The position numbers and the translations under genes are program-made. A stretch of DNA of 64,000 bases from Simmondsia chinensis (taxonomy: Eukaryota > Streptophyta > Magnoliopsida > Caryophyllales > Simmondsiaceae): assembly GCA_018398585.1 (NCBI GenBank), contig JAGTTD010000001.1, positions 31,075,438-31,139,437 of the forward strand, in the 5' to 3' direction. The notes under the pieces were generated by a model, which worked only from the letters and a program-made list of their open reading frames with translations, ran no database searches and was not told where the DNA came from. Numbering within the stretch: position 1 is the first letter of the stretch; each line of letters starts with the position of its first letter. Shown here piece after piece: positions 10,720 to 21,353 of this stretch.

Positions 10720-11658
10720 GTTTGTAATGAACAACAAAAGTTCGAACTGGAATCAGCTTAGCTCGCGGAAAGCAAGTTCGAAAATCGCACAAATGTAAAA
10801 CTTGTTTCGCAACTCTTCAACACTCGATTGCTTAATGAAGTTCTACTACTTCGTTCGCACAAACAATCACTTGCTAACGGTTCCACAATCGACAATGATT
10901 ATAAACCCTAACTCATAAATTTCGAACAGAACACTGAACAAACCCTAACCTGGGGTGACTTCTGACAGGAACGTTTAATCGAGTAATTCGACCTATACTT
11001 CTGAATTAGGCTCGACTCTAACTCAAAATCAAGTCCTTAACACAACACTCAAGCGATCTTTAATGAGCGAAGTCGGATTTCACTCTTACTGGTTCTCATT
11101 GCACTGTCAGAATTTTTGCCTTGCTGACAGGTTTTCGCCTCCACCACAATTTCTGAATTATAGAATCTGATTAAACCTCAATTTAGCTGGCTTCTGATCT
11201 TTTGATGATGATCACGCGTAATGTGGATCAATTAGCTCAATTTAAACTCCTTCCTCGACCGATCAAATGGATGATCTATCAAGTTATCTCAACATCGAAC
11301 TTCAGCAATTGATTTTGCTTGCTTCTGCACTAACATTCATCTGCTAATGCTGGATTGATTCTACTGAATTCACTATGAATCAGCTTAAATGTTGATTGTA
11401 ATCCACCAATACTGATCAATTGAACCTACTCCAATGTAATTCGATCACTCTAACTCCCAACCGAAAGCAACTCCCAGGCTAAAGCAGAGAACTAATGCAG
11501 TATGAGCCAAAATTACTTTAAATTTTCAGATTTGAATTCTGATCCAAATCTGACTTAATGCAATATCAAACCTTCTTTTGTTGATTAATTGCAACACAAT
11601 TAATCAGATTTTATAATTTTTTTTTTCAGATATGAGCTTGATTCGGAAGCCAAATCAA
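10720..11658 (-). other. Leader of the non-autonomous LTR element
   Basis: This is the untranslated leader between primer-binding site and ORF start. It has no open frame of note, many short TCGA-type and AACTC-rich stretches, and no RT-related sequence. Packaging and dimerisation signals would be expected here for an element mobilised in trans, but I cannot identify any by eye. Confidence 0.5.
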
Positions 11659-11671
11659 GGCTGTGATACCA
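11659..11671 (-). other. Primer-binding site of the non-autonomous element
   Basis: The minus strand reads TGGTATCACAGCC, two bases inside the 5' LTR. It is one or two mismatches from the plant initiator tRNA-Met complement and similar to the Gyp1 and Gyp2 primer sites. Confidence 0.85.
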
Positions 11672-11673
11672 AT

Positions 11674-12218
11674 TGTTAAGGTTTTGAAGATTAAGTCTTG
11701 AACCTTAACCTTGGTTGGGATAGAGAGAGTATGAGATGAGAAAGAATATAGAATTTAGATGAGGAAGAAGGAAAAGAGATGAGAAAATAGAGAGAGAAAT
11801 CAAATGAGATCAATTCATTCATCAAAAGTTAAGGATTACATGCTAGTACCTCTTATTTATACCACTTACATAATACGAGCTTAATACATTGAATCTAGCC
11901 ACACAAGTACTAACCAACTTGGGAAGTATCTAGAAATATCTAAAACTAAAGCTATTACATTTTAACTAAAACTTAACTACTCAACACTAACAGCAGCACA
12001 ACACACGCAGCAGCACCATAATGCAGGAAATGCACTTGATACAACCATTACCTTGTAGTGAAGAAGCTTAAGACCAAGCTACTACATCATATACTAGACT
12101 AACAACATCCTAACAGCAACAAACACACGTAGCAGTAGCATATGAGCAACTCACAACAGCTAACAACAACACATAGCAGCAAAACAGCAGCTCTGCCACG
12201 ATTTCTCGAATCATAACA
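11674..12218 (-). repeat. Non-autonomous element 5' LTR (545 bp)
   Basis: The LTR starts TGTTAAGG at 11674 and ends TCATAACA at 12218, followed by the target duplication TAACA. The U5 inverted repeat is conserved (11675-11683 with 11701-11709). It is the partner of 7326-7887. Confidence 0.93.
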
Positions 12219-12223
12219 TAACA

Positions 12224-13130
12224 TTTATGTACTCATTTAATTCAATAACATAAAAATGATAAGCGTTACTATGTTGAGCATAGGCAACAAAAATACATTC
12301 AATTTCTCTTTCACCTAATTTTTTCCATTTAGGTTCTGGGACTTTAACAATTGCCCTACACCCCTAAATCTTGAAATAGTTCAAGTTAGGAGCTTATTTG
12401 TTCCATTGTTCATACGAGGTTATTTTACTATTCTTATTAGGAACTCGATTCAAAATGTGACAGGCCATAAGCATAGCCTCACCCCAAAAACTATCATTGA
12501 ATCCAGAATATGATAACATGGCATTCATAATCTCGGTTAAAGCCCGATTTTCCTGCTTTTCCACACCATTTTGTTGCGTCATATGAGGTGCCTTGATCTT
12601 ATGAATAATTCCTATGGTTTCAAAGTATCTAGGATCATAGTACTCACCACCACGATTAATTCTTAAGTGTTTTAGGAATGTTTCACAAAGTAATTCAGAT
12701 TCGACCTTATGTGCTTTAAACTTATCCATTGTTTCATCTTTAAAATTCAAAAGAAATATACAGCAATATCTTGAACAATCATCAAGAAAATAAAATATAT
12801 CTTTCCTCCTAGTGTAGGGGTACTTTTAAAGTCATATAAATCACTATGTATTAAATAAAGTAGGCTCGTATTCCTTTGTACTAAAGAAAATGGTAATCTA
12901 GATATTTTTCCGAGCATACAAATTTTACATTTATCGTTAACTTTTTTGAAGTGTGGAATTAAGTCCGAATTAGACATATCTTGCATTCTACAAAAATTAA
13001 CGTGTCCAAGTATATTATGCCAAAGATAAGAAAAGTCAGGCATATAAACCGAATTAATCATATTATTCACAGTGAGTTTAAACATTCCTTCATACAAGTA
13101 TCCGTTTCTAATAAAGGTACCTCCCTTTGA
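12224..13130 (-). pseudogene. Cop1 integrase, decayed
   Basis: The piece at 12747-13097 carries the GAG-pre-integrase region (LWHNILGHVNFCRMQDMS, KCKICMLGKISRLPF) and the first catalytic Asp context LIHSDLYDFKSTPTLGGK. The piece at 12394-12750 carries INRGGEYYDPRYFE and APHMTQQNGVEKQENRALTE (the remaining catalytic D/E block) and SFWGEAMLMACHILNRVP. These are diagnostic of copia integrases. The two pieces overlap in different frames, so a frameshift separates them. The non-autonomous element cuts the gene at 12223. Confidence 0.9.
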
Positions 13131-13264
13131 TAGGATGAACTTGTCGGCCTCAAAGACTAGCTTAAACCCAAGCCTTTTTAGAAGGCTACCAGGTACAAGA
13201 TTCTTTTAAACGTCCGGTGCAAAACATACATCGGTTAAGGTAAGTGTTTTTCCTAACGCAAAAG

Positions 13265-13610
13265 TCAAATCAACTTTTCCCTTACCATTAACCAATATAG
13301 TTGCACCATTTCCCATAAATAAAACTGACCCATCATCAATTGGTTCAAAATTTTAAAGAATCCCCTATTCTTACCTACATGCTTTATAGCCCTCCAGTCA
13401 ACCCACCAAAACTCATTGTCTTGAATGATATTAATCTCGGAAATCATCGCCACGAAATTATTTTTCAAATTATCATTGTGATTACCCAGCCCCTTGCCCC
13501 TTTTATTCTTAAGGCGCTAATAGTCCTTTTTCATGTGACTGGGCTTGTAACAGTCCCAACAAATGGGCTTGTGCCTTTTGTCATCACGTTTCTTTGAGAA
13601 GTGTCTGGTT
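13265..13610 (-). pseudogene. Cop1 nucleocapsid zinc knuckle and protease start
   Basis: The minus strand encodes CWDCYKPSHMKKDY at about 13525-13565. This is a CCHC zinc knuckle whose last Cys is Tyr, followed directly by a stop. After a spacer comes FWWVDWRAIKHV (about 13375-13410), where copia proteases have WWVDSGATRHV, so the catalytic D-S-G is destroyed. It is the continuation of the gag at 20121-20697 across CACTA-1. Confidence 0.8.
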
Positions 13611-13624
13611 CATTTTGGTCCTTG

Positions 13625-13750
13625 ACTCGATTGGCCTTCTTTCAAGACATTAAATTTTCCCATGACTCCTGGACGATCCTTAATCTTTACTCGATTGGCC
13701 TTCTTTCAAGACATTAAATTTTCCCATGACTCCTGGACGATCCTTAATCT
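13625..13750. repeat. 62-bp direct duplication beside the CACTA-1 insertion
   Basis: Positions 13625-13686 and 13689-13750 are identical over 62 bp and separated by TT. The unit begins ACTCGATTGGCC. The duplication lies in Cop1 gag, only nine bases left of the CACTA-1 end, and would disrupt the frame. Confidence 0.92.
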
Positions 13751-13759
13751 CATCTTGTA

Positions 13760-13787
13760 ACTACAAAACAAGTGACCAATAGCAACA
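13760..13787. repeat. CACTA-1 left terminal inverted repeat
   Basis: The sequence starts ACTACAAAACAAGTGACC. It pairs with the right end (20093-20120), whose complement starts ACTACAAAAAAAGTGGCG. Confidence 0.85.
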
Positions 13788-14250
13788 GAGTCATTTCTGT
13801 TGCTATTGGCTATTCTTTTGTTACTATAGCTTTTAGCAACAGAATTTTCTCTATTGCTATGATGTTGTTGTTGCAGTTGTCACTAAAGGTTATAGCAACA
13901 AAAAATGCATGTTGTTGCAATTGCACCCCAATAGCAACAAACAGGTGTTTGTTGCTGGTTTTGTTTCTATTGCCTTTTGCAACAACATGACAATTTGTTG
14001 CTATTACTTATAGCAACGAAATACTTTCTGTTGCTATTACCTATGCCAACAAAATACTTAATGTTGCTATTACCTATAGCAACAAAGTTGCATTATCGAT
14101 TTTGGCAATAACAATTAGAATTTGTTGCTATTATTTTTAGCAACGTCGTCATGATTCTGTCACTATTGCTATTAATAACAGCATTATACTTTTGTTTCTT
14201 TTACTTATAGCAACAATCCATTATAATTCCGTTGCTTTTATTTCAAACAT
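13788..14250. repeat. CACTA-1 subterminal repeats
   Basis: A dense set of short repeats, TAGCAACA or its complement TGTTGCTA with variants, occurs about every 15-30 bp in both orientations. In En/Spm elements such subterminal motifs bind the TNPA-type accessory protein. A smaller set lies at 20030-20095 on the right side. Confidence 0.85.
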
Positions 14251-14589
14251 ATATTTGTATGTCCTAACCAGCTGAACTTCATATTTTTCAACCAATTAGA
14301 ACACATAATTGAACTTGACAATGATCATAAGTCGATAAGAACTTTACACCTCTAAAATGAAAATAACAAAACCAAAAACCCAACATCATCATCATACCAA
14401 CCAACAACTTTGTTGTGCATTACATCCAACTACAATCATCCGTAAATTTAAAAAAAAAAAAAAAACACAACATTCAAGATAGTTCGTCCCATCATTTGCA
14501 AGTTTAGCCAAACTACATAATGTCCGACAAATGGGAGAGTCGGTAGAAAGCAGTCTAACATAAGTTTCTTGGCAATGTATGACGAACAA

Positions 14590-17500
14590 TCATTCATACA
14601 GCTCATCTTCCACTACATCATCCTTATCTTCTAAGCCATCATCCCCATCTTGTTCCTCATAATAAACTTCATCATTACGAGATGAACTAACTTCCTGTAA
14701 AACAAAGATAAACATGAAATCCAATCTAAACATACATTTCAATTAGCATTCATATTAGCCAATCAACTCATACATTGAATCAAATGACTCCACCATGAAC
14801 AACATCCATAACAACCCATCATATGCATACAACTTATGACCATAACCCAAATAAGGTGTCTAGACACAAGCTAAATACCAATCTTATGGTCAATCAATGT
14901 TCTCATATTAGACCTATAGCTTACCCTTTTCCAAGAACTAGAAAAGAAGGCATGAAATAGTGATCCTAAGGACATAATGGTCTCTAAAGAAAATAACAAG
15001 TCCACATATTATTTAAACATATAATTTTTTCCCAACCACAAGCTGAAATTCAACAAAACACAGCAAATTGTAGAAATTTCACCAGCATACAGTCCAAAAC
15101 CCGTGGTAAAATCGTTATTATAGCAACTTACATCAGCTAACAACCATAATATGCATAAAACCAATATGGAAAGCAACTCACAGCAACAACCAGTCCATAA
15201 AAACATGTGTATCATCACTTCAAGCAACATGTAACAACATATTCATCTTGCTTCAAACATAGCAATGGGAAATACACGAAACACATTAACATAGAGACTA
15301 ATACACAAAATGGCACGTAAATTTTCACAAGAACTCACAAGTTCACTAAGCCCTTTGACTTCCTAATCACAAGAACTCTTATCGATTGTAAGTCACATCA
15401 TTGCCCTGATAATCACTATTTTGTATTATGTGAAATTCCAAAGCAATGCAAAAGCAAACTAACCTTTCTTCCCCGTTTCGTCATATTTCCCATTAGAAAA
15501 TCCACTCTCTCACATACATTTTTCAAGCTTTGTTTTACATCTTTGAGCTCAGCCTCCTACTTCCTATTTTTCTCTTGGTCTTGAGCTAGGAGAGAGTGTT
15601 TCACACCAGATCGAGGAACTTTAACGGCTAACCCATAGGTTTTTGCATATCCATTCTTGTCCTCTCCCACAGCTGCTGTAAATATTTTTTTGTGTTCCTC
15701 TATTCTTGTTGTCTCATCAAGATCCTGTGGAAGCTCTTCTAATCATCTATCATTATTCATCTAATATCATATTAAGAAATGATGACCATAACTTTTAGAA
15801 GTGATATGGAAAAAAAATTGAAATACAAAATAACTATAGACAAACCACACTATAGCAGCGGCAGATCCAGCATCAAGTTTTGATGAAGACTTTGGCATAT
15901 GGGTTTGTTGAAACATTGTGAGCTCATCTGGTTCTTTCCCATCAGTCACCTATACACACATAGAACATGTACTTTCCAATAAAATTTCCTCAAAAACAAA
16001 TCCCTCAATTCAAAGCAAATTAAAAGACTAAACCAACCTTTTCGTTGCGTCTTCTAGCAAGAGTCATTATGCCACAATAATGCCTCAGTTTTGATTTATT
16101 TTTTTTTCGATGCCTCTCTCGTAGCATTTTTAAACCCAAAAACATGACAAGTGAATAATATATAACATAATATATTGTGATACTATGCTTATGGAAACAC
16201 ACTAGTATACATATCCTTCTTCAAAAAAGCAAAATTTGAAAATATTCTTTCATTGTTGAACAGGTGTAAGATTAGGCCTATTCTTTACAACTTGTTCTTT
16301 CGTCTTTCCTTCAATGAGTTTGTTTCTCCACACACATTTGTTACTTCTCCCTGATTGATCTAGATTTGATTTCACCCATTCATATGGCTCTTTTCCTTCT
16401 AGGAAGTAGTATGATTGCTACATGCAAACAAAGTGCAATCAGCATGTACACTTTATTGGCATATCTTTTCATTCCACAGTTATTGTAATGTTCAAACTGA
16501 TGTTGCTACAACAACAACAAGAAGAAGAAGAAACCCAGTGCCTCAAGGAAACCAAGGGGAAGAAAAACATAGAAAGGAAAGGAAACCGCACAGGTGCTCT
16601 GTTTAGGACGTAAGAAAATCAAAATCAAATATCGTCCCACTTGTTACAATTAAGAATCAATGCTTCCATTGAGACTGTATTTGTGTTGACAGAAAAAATT
16701 TTCCATATCAATTGTTTCTTTACAAAACTTCACAACAACAACTACAAATATAGGAAATGTTTCATCCACTTAATGGAAATTGACCTTCCCTCGACGTAAG
16801 GAGAGAACATTTTCCTTCAGGGAGAGGAAAACATTTTCTATTGTAATCTCACATCACCTACTTCGCTTCAACCTCAACCTCGCCAAACATGAACCTTGTA
16901 CAAAAGGATAGAAAGTAGAACAGGGGCTGGAAAAAGGATATTACCCAATCTGGACATCTGTAAGCAACACACCTACATATCATGCCTAAATCATCGGTAC
17001 ATGGAACTCGAGTCTAGCTCCCACAACCAACCCCTCCCCCCCCCCCCCCCCCCCCCCCAAAAAGAAAAAATGAAATTGGATTTTCTCAAGCATGTTCACC
17101 ATAATAGATTTTCTCAAGTATATGCAAACCAATGTTGCTAAGTCCTTTAAATTTACATGATAAGTAGAAAATACATTACCTTTACTACATCCCGTACAGG
17201 GGTAATCCTCCATTTCGGCATACTCGTCCATTCCTTAATATCGATTGGTAATGTTCTAGGATCCCTGTGTAAAATTCTATTAAAGAGGACATTTTGCTGT
17301 GTATTTGAATAGGGCTGGCCATGATCGTTAACGTCAACAAAAATGGACTCCTTAGGGGTGTGGACTTTGTTTCCTTCCCTCCTCTTTTCACTTGGTTGCG
17401 ATCTTACAAATTCAATGTAGTTTTTTTAGTATAATTTTAAACCCAAGTAGAAGATCATTAACCCATCAAGCTTAAAAAGCATAAAATCACTAACAAAAGC

Positions 17501-18463
17501 ACCAAACGACAGAAGGAACTCCAAATTGACAATCATTAACAAGTCGGAGACTCTATACATATACTAGAGTTGAGTATACTAATTACTCATTTCCCATACA
17601 GTTGTGTGACATAACCTTTATCTTGATCATCATCGATCACTTGTGTTTCCCCTCAGGATGAAGTGGGAACATGACTTTTAGGATCTACATAAATGATAAT
17701 ATCATCATAAAAGTCAAAATCTTTTTCAAATGAGAAAAATGCTAATAATTAGAGAACATAATTGAATTAAAAACTAATATGTATATTAAACAAGAAACTA
17801 CACAAATGAGATTGTTGAACCTGCTCCACGTGAACTCCCAACATGTCCCTCCCCTTGAGGACAAACGGTATCACCACATTCAGAAGCTTAAAGATAAGAA
17901 ACATTATAATTATAGTTAGGAAGCATGATTAAATTATAGTTGACCAAGATCAATAGAGCCAATAAATAGAATGGATAAGCTCACCATCTTGAGTCACTTG
18001 GACTTCTAAATCTCACTTAATAGGATGTTACACTTGTTGAAGTTTCCCAGGGCTTCTTTTAAAAGTAGAGGTCTGAAAAGGGCACGTTGGGTTTGGTAAC
18101 AGGCTCCTATCTACTTCAATTTTGCTTTTGAATTGGGTTCTGATTTTGGTTTTTTGGTATATTATGGGTGGTCTCTGTAGCACTTCCATGTTGTGGTAGA
18201 TTCTTAATGGGAGGCTCAACATCACTTTGATTCCTAGGTAAAGTGGAAGAAACCAACCTAGGACTATGCCGCATTTGTAGAGAAGATTGTTGATGTTTGT
18301 TCTTTTTAGACTCCATAAGATGCTACATTAAGGTATCAACTTAGTTTTAATAAGTAGTGTTACAATAACAAATACAAAAATACTTTTAAGATATGAGTTA
18401 CACCTTTAAATCAGATGCCGTTACCATCTTTCTATTACCCTTGTTGCTCTCAGTGGGTGCCAT
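14590..18463 (-). pseudogene. CACTA-1 second gene (Transposase_24 / TNPA-like), multi-exon
   Basis: The likely start is the ATG at 18461-18463 in a CCATGG context (MAPTESNKGNRKMVTASD), with a GT donor soon after. Later minus-strand exons: a Gln/Asn/Pro-rich N-terminus (18330-18030); VDVNDHGQPYSNTQQNVLF with KEWTSMPKWRITPVRDVV (about 17390-17170); EWVKSNLDQSGRSNKCVWR (about 16400-16255); MTLARRRNEK (about 16202-16040); KEPDELTMFQQTHMPKSS (about 15930-15800); GEDKNGYAKTYGLAVKVPRS with a coiled coil (15722-15475); and an acidic tail ending at the TGA at 14590-14592. This order fits plant Transposase_24 proteins, which probably bind the subterminal repeats. At least one in-frame stop (near 18120) and another near 15560 suggest decay. 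Exon limits are inferred by eye. Confidence 0.8.
17036..17058. repeat. Poly-C tract (about 23 C)
   Basis: An unbroken run of C lies in an intron-like part of the CACTA-1 gene. It is a mononucleotide microsatellite and a likely site of sequencing-length error. Confidence 0.9.
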
Positions 18464-20092
18464 GGCGTCCTTCATAATTTAGAGTTAGAAAATGATGCAA
18501 CATAATAGTATATATACAGCGGTGTAAGATCTACTACTAGACTCAAATTTCATGTGATTCATATTTTACTAACTATAATCTAAATCAACAACCCAAATTC
18601 AATACACAAACACCAAAACAAATAAAAAGCTCAAAAACATGACAAAAACACTGCTCATCATCATGAAGCATCAAACATTATAATTAATACCCTAGAACTC
18701 ATTGAAATCTACATTTAAGAGAAGCAATAGCTTAAAACACCATATACTAAATTCGTATTTTTTCAAAATCAAGAAAAAATCAAACAAACCAATCATGATA
18801 GCTTACAAGCAAATAAATCCCCAGAACTCTCATTTTGACATCCCTATCTTGCAATAAGCAGAGGAACCTAAGGACAAACGGATTCCAAAACATTCATCGC
18901 AAAATACCAATCCAAAAGGATCAAATCAATGTAAAACCAAGGTCAAGACGCCCTAATCACGAATTAGAACAACAACAACTAAAATTCAAAAGGAGAGTAG
19001 CAAATCGGATTCAAATTTCATGCACTGAGACATCAATCAGCATATAACTTCAAAACCAAACTAATCGGCACATCAAACCAGACTCTAGCCAAAACAAATC
19101 TTCCAATTTCCTATTTTGATATGAAAATAATAACTACAAAATTCAACAGAAATCCAAGCGATTGAAGCCGATAATGGAACCAAGTTTCACGCAAGAAAGA
19201 GACAATGTCAACAAACCAGAAGCAACGAGAACAAGGCGAGCGGAATTAGTGAAGACCTAAAGATGAGATTTATAATACTTTCAAACAATGTGAACCTAGT
19301 ATAATCGCTCAATTAATTGCAAATTAAACTACATTATAAAGAAAATTGAATCACGAAATTGATACATTCACAACAGAGTCAAGCTTGCCATGTCAATCCC
19401 TTTTGCTCTACTAGACCTACAACGGAGACACAAAACCGAATTAAAAAAGTGAAGAGACTAGTGAGAGAGAGTGAAGAGACGAGCGAGAGAGAAAGCAAAG
19501 ATATGTGCGCGAGAGAGAGCGAAAAGACAAGAGATTGAGCGAGAGAGAGCGAAGAGACGAGGGAGAGCGAAGAGGTGAGGGAGAGGGGGAATGCAAGAGA
19601 GGGAGGGGAACACAAGAGAGAGTGCTACTTAGGGAAAAATATAATTTTAAGTATTATAATAAAATGTTAAGAAAATTTTATATACCAAAAATTTAAAGCT
19701 TTGGTGGGAAATGTTTTCTCCAAATTTTTGTGTATTGACATAAAATTTAAATTCTTGCCAATATTAAGTTTATGTAATGTATTTAGAGGACAAAAAAATT
19801 AATATAATTGAATTATCTACATGTCTTTGACAAATTATTTTTTTATTTTTTTTGAAACATAATATTGGAGTAAAGTGAAAATTCGTCTTTCAGCTAATGG
19901 GATATGAAAATTTTTTAATTAAAACATCATTACCAACAAACCCAAGTGCACTGTTGGTAAAACTATATAAAATATCAGCAAACTGGTTTTTTGTTATAAA
20001 AGGGGTCAACTCTATATGAGATTTTGCATTTGCAACAAAAGAAAATTTTTGTTGCCATTGGTGAATCAATTGTAACAAAAAATTTTCTAGTT
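18464..20092 (-). other. CACTA-1 5' region with CT-rich leader
   Basis: No coding similarity is visible here. A purine-rich run of GAGAGAGCGAAGAGACG-type repeats occupies 19445-19622 (CT-rich on the coding strand). CACTA-2 has a matching CT-rich leader at 61085-61290, so this is probably the shared transcribed leader. Autonomous CACTA elements have their TNP2 gene in this interval. It is absent here. Confidence 0.65.
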
Positions 20093-20120
20093 TGTTACTA
20101 TTCGCCACTTTTTTTGTAGT

Positions 20121-20697
20121 ACGGAGATGGTTAGCCAATTCCCCCTTGGACAAATATTTCTTCTTATTTTTAAGCGCCCTTTTTAATATCTTTCCAAGAA
20201 GGACGAAAATTGTCTATTAAGGACAAAATGACAATGGTAACATCCATGTTCATGTTATGTTGTTTGAAGTGGTTTAATTTCATCTCATGAAATTGCTCTA
20301 TAATAGAACGATTATCAACCATTTTGTAATTATTGAATCGGCTCACAAGAAATTTCTTACTTGTTGCATCTTCCACCATGTACCTCATTTCAAGAGCGTC
20401 CTATGATTCTTTGGCAGTAGTCATGTTGAAATAGATATCGAACAGAGCATCCATCATACCATTAAGGATATGGCCCCTATAAATGCAGTCATCATTCTCC
20501 CAGTTGAGTCGTGCACATTGCTCAGATAGAGTTCCATCGTTGGATAGAGGATCGGGTATCGATGTATTCAAGATGTACACCACATTCAAAGTAGTAATTA
20601 AAAAGTGCGTCTTTCCTTGCCAGCGACAGAAATTTCTTCAATCAAAATGGTCGAGTTTTATAAAGTTCACAGTCACCTCTCGTAGAGCAAAAGCCAT
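20121..20697 (-). pseudogene. Cop1 gag N-terminal part
   Basis: The start is ATG at 20695-20697 (MALREVTVNFIKLDHFD). Next come STPD-type sequence NTSIPDPLSNDGT with WENDDCIYRGHILNGMMDAL, MRYMVEDATSKKFLVSRFNN, and LSLIDNFRPSWKDIKK. These are hallmarks of the plant copia gag (DUF4219/UBN2 type). The frame has stops at 20645, 20401 and near 20170. CACTA-1 cuts it at 20120, and the missing knuckle region continues at 13265-13757. Confidence 0.85.
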
Positions 20698-20841
20698 TTT
20701 TAAAAACAGAAAATAAGTCTTAAGATTGTTAGTATAAGTTGAAGTAAAACACAAATTCATTAGGGAAACAAAACAATAGGTATCTTTCACAGTCACTGGT
20801 TTCAAGGCACATAGCGAACCGTTTTCCTTAAGACCTATTTC

Positions 20842-20851
20842 TTGGATACCA
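20842..20851 (-). other. Cop1 primer-binding site (probable)
   Basis: The minus strand reads TGGTATCCAAG, similar to the initiator tRNA-Met complement. It lies about 20 bp from the apparent LTR edge, which is further than usual, so either the edge is misplaced or the region has changed. Confidence 0.5.
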
Positions 20852-20871
20852 AAATCGTCTAAGGGATACAA

Positions 20872-21353
20872 TGAAACCCACTAACAAAGAAAGAGTAAGA
20901 GCATAGAGAGAGATAGGTGACTAAGACTTTTTATAAGACAAATAGAGAATGAATTCAACTTGGATTTGCAAATGACAAAGAGGGGCTATTTATAGAATTC
21001 AAAGTCTCTTGTGAAGAGACACATCCCAAACAAATTGTGCACATGTTGATCATTTAAAACCACATGCTTAATTGTAAATATCACATGTACAAACCAAGGG
21101 ACATGTCCCTCAAAAATTAAAAAATAAATCCCAAAAATTAGAAACTGGTGCACCATAAATAATAGCCATAATTGCCCTATTTGTCGAGACACATACCCAA
21201 AAACTTGGGTATTATAAGATTGTGTGTCAACACATATTCCGTGTGTTAACTCATAGCCGCCCGAAGGTGTTGATGCATATTTAAGCCAAAATACATAACA
21301 TATAAACATCTGAATCACTTTATTAAACATTCTATTTCGAAAATACATCAACA
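20872..21353 (-). repeat. Cop1 5' LTR (~480 bp)
   Basis: The right end is AAAATACATCAACA at 21353, matching the end of the left LTR. The inner end is placed at the TG at 20872 but is uncertain by about 20 bp. 21055-21353 aligns with 4472-4815. The adjoining host sequence is a CopL copy. Confidence 0.8.
20986..20995 (-). promoter_or_regulatory. TATA box in Cop1 LTR
   Basis: The minus strand reads CTATAAATAG, followed by a GC-rich GCCCC. It is a good plant TATA box placed in the U3/R part of the LTR, upstream of the leader and gag. Confidence 0.65.

Larger units (their letters stand above)
7326..12218 (-). mobile_element. Complete non-autonomous LTR retrotransposon, 4.9 kb
   Basis: Two LTRs (7326-7887 and 11674-12218), a tRNA-Met-type primer-binding site next to the right LTR and a perfect 5-bp target duplication TAACA (7321-7325 and 12219-12223) define a complete element on the minus strand. 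The 3.8-kb interior has one long frame (see 8206-10719) but no recognisable protease, RT, RNase H or integrase, so it must depend on another element's enzymes. LTRs are very similar apart from a roughly 17-bp indel near the outer end and scattered substitutions, so it is among the younger insertions here. It sits in the RT region of Cop1. Confidence 0.92.
13760..20120 (-). mobile_element. CACTA-1: En/Spm-type DNA transposon, 6.36 kb
   Basis: The ends are imperfect 28-bp inverted repeats starting ACTACAAAA (13760-13787 and 20093-20120, four mismatches). Arrays of a TAGCAACA-type motif follow inside, as in CACTA elements. The interior encodes only the second CACTA gene (Transposase_24 type). 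There is no TNP2 gene in the 1.6 kb upstream, so the element could move only with transposase from elsewhere. A 3-bp target duplication is not clear (GTA left, ACG right), and the first C of CACTA is A on the left. It splits the Cop1 gag. Confidence 0.88.
4472..21353 (-). mobile_element. Cop1: Ty1/copia retrotransposon split by nested insertions
   Basis: LTR copies at 4472-4815 and 20872-21353 share long stretches, for example ACCACATGCTTAATTGTAAA. Between them the minus strand encodes, right to left, gag, zinc knuckle, integrase, RT and RNase H, which is the Ty1/copia order. The coding region is interrupted by CACTA-1 (13760-20120), a non-autonomous LTR element (7326-12218) and a SINE (6231-6344). 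Gyp1 cuts the left LTR. Without these insertions Cop1 would be about 5.5 kb, a normal copia length. It inserted in a CopL copy (see 21354-22676). All genes are broken. Confidence 0.9.

Noticed and set aside
16515..16560. Possible minus-strand SINE tail (CCTTGAGGCACTGGG followed by TTC/TTG runs).
   Set aside because: Only about 20 bases match and no body or target duplication is seen, so it is too short to annotate.
19379..19696. Frames rich in Leu/Ser (minus) or Arg/Glu (plus).
   Set aside because: They are translations of the GAGAGAGCGAAGAGA-type simple repeat in the CACTA-1 leader.
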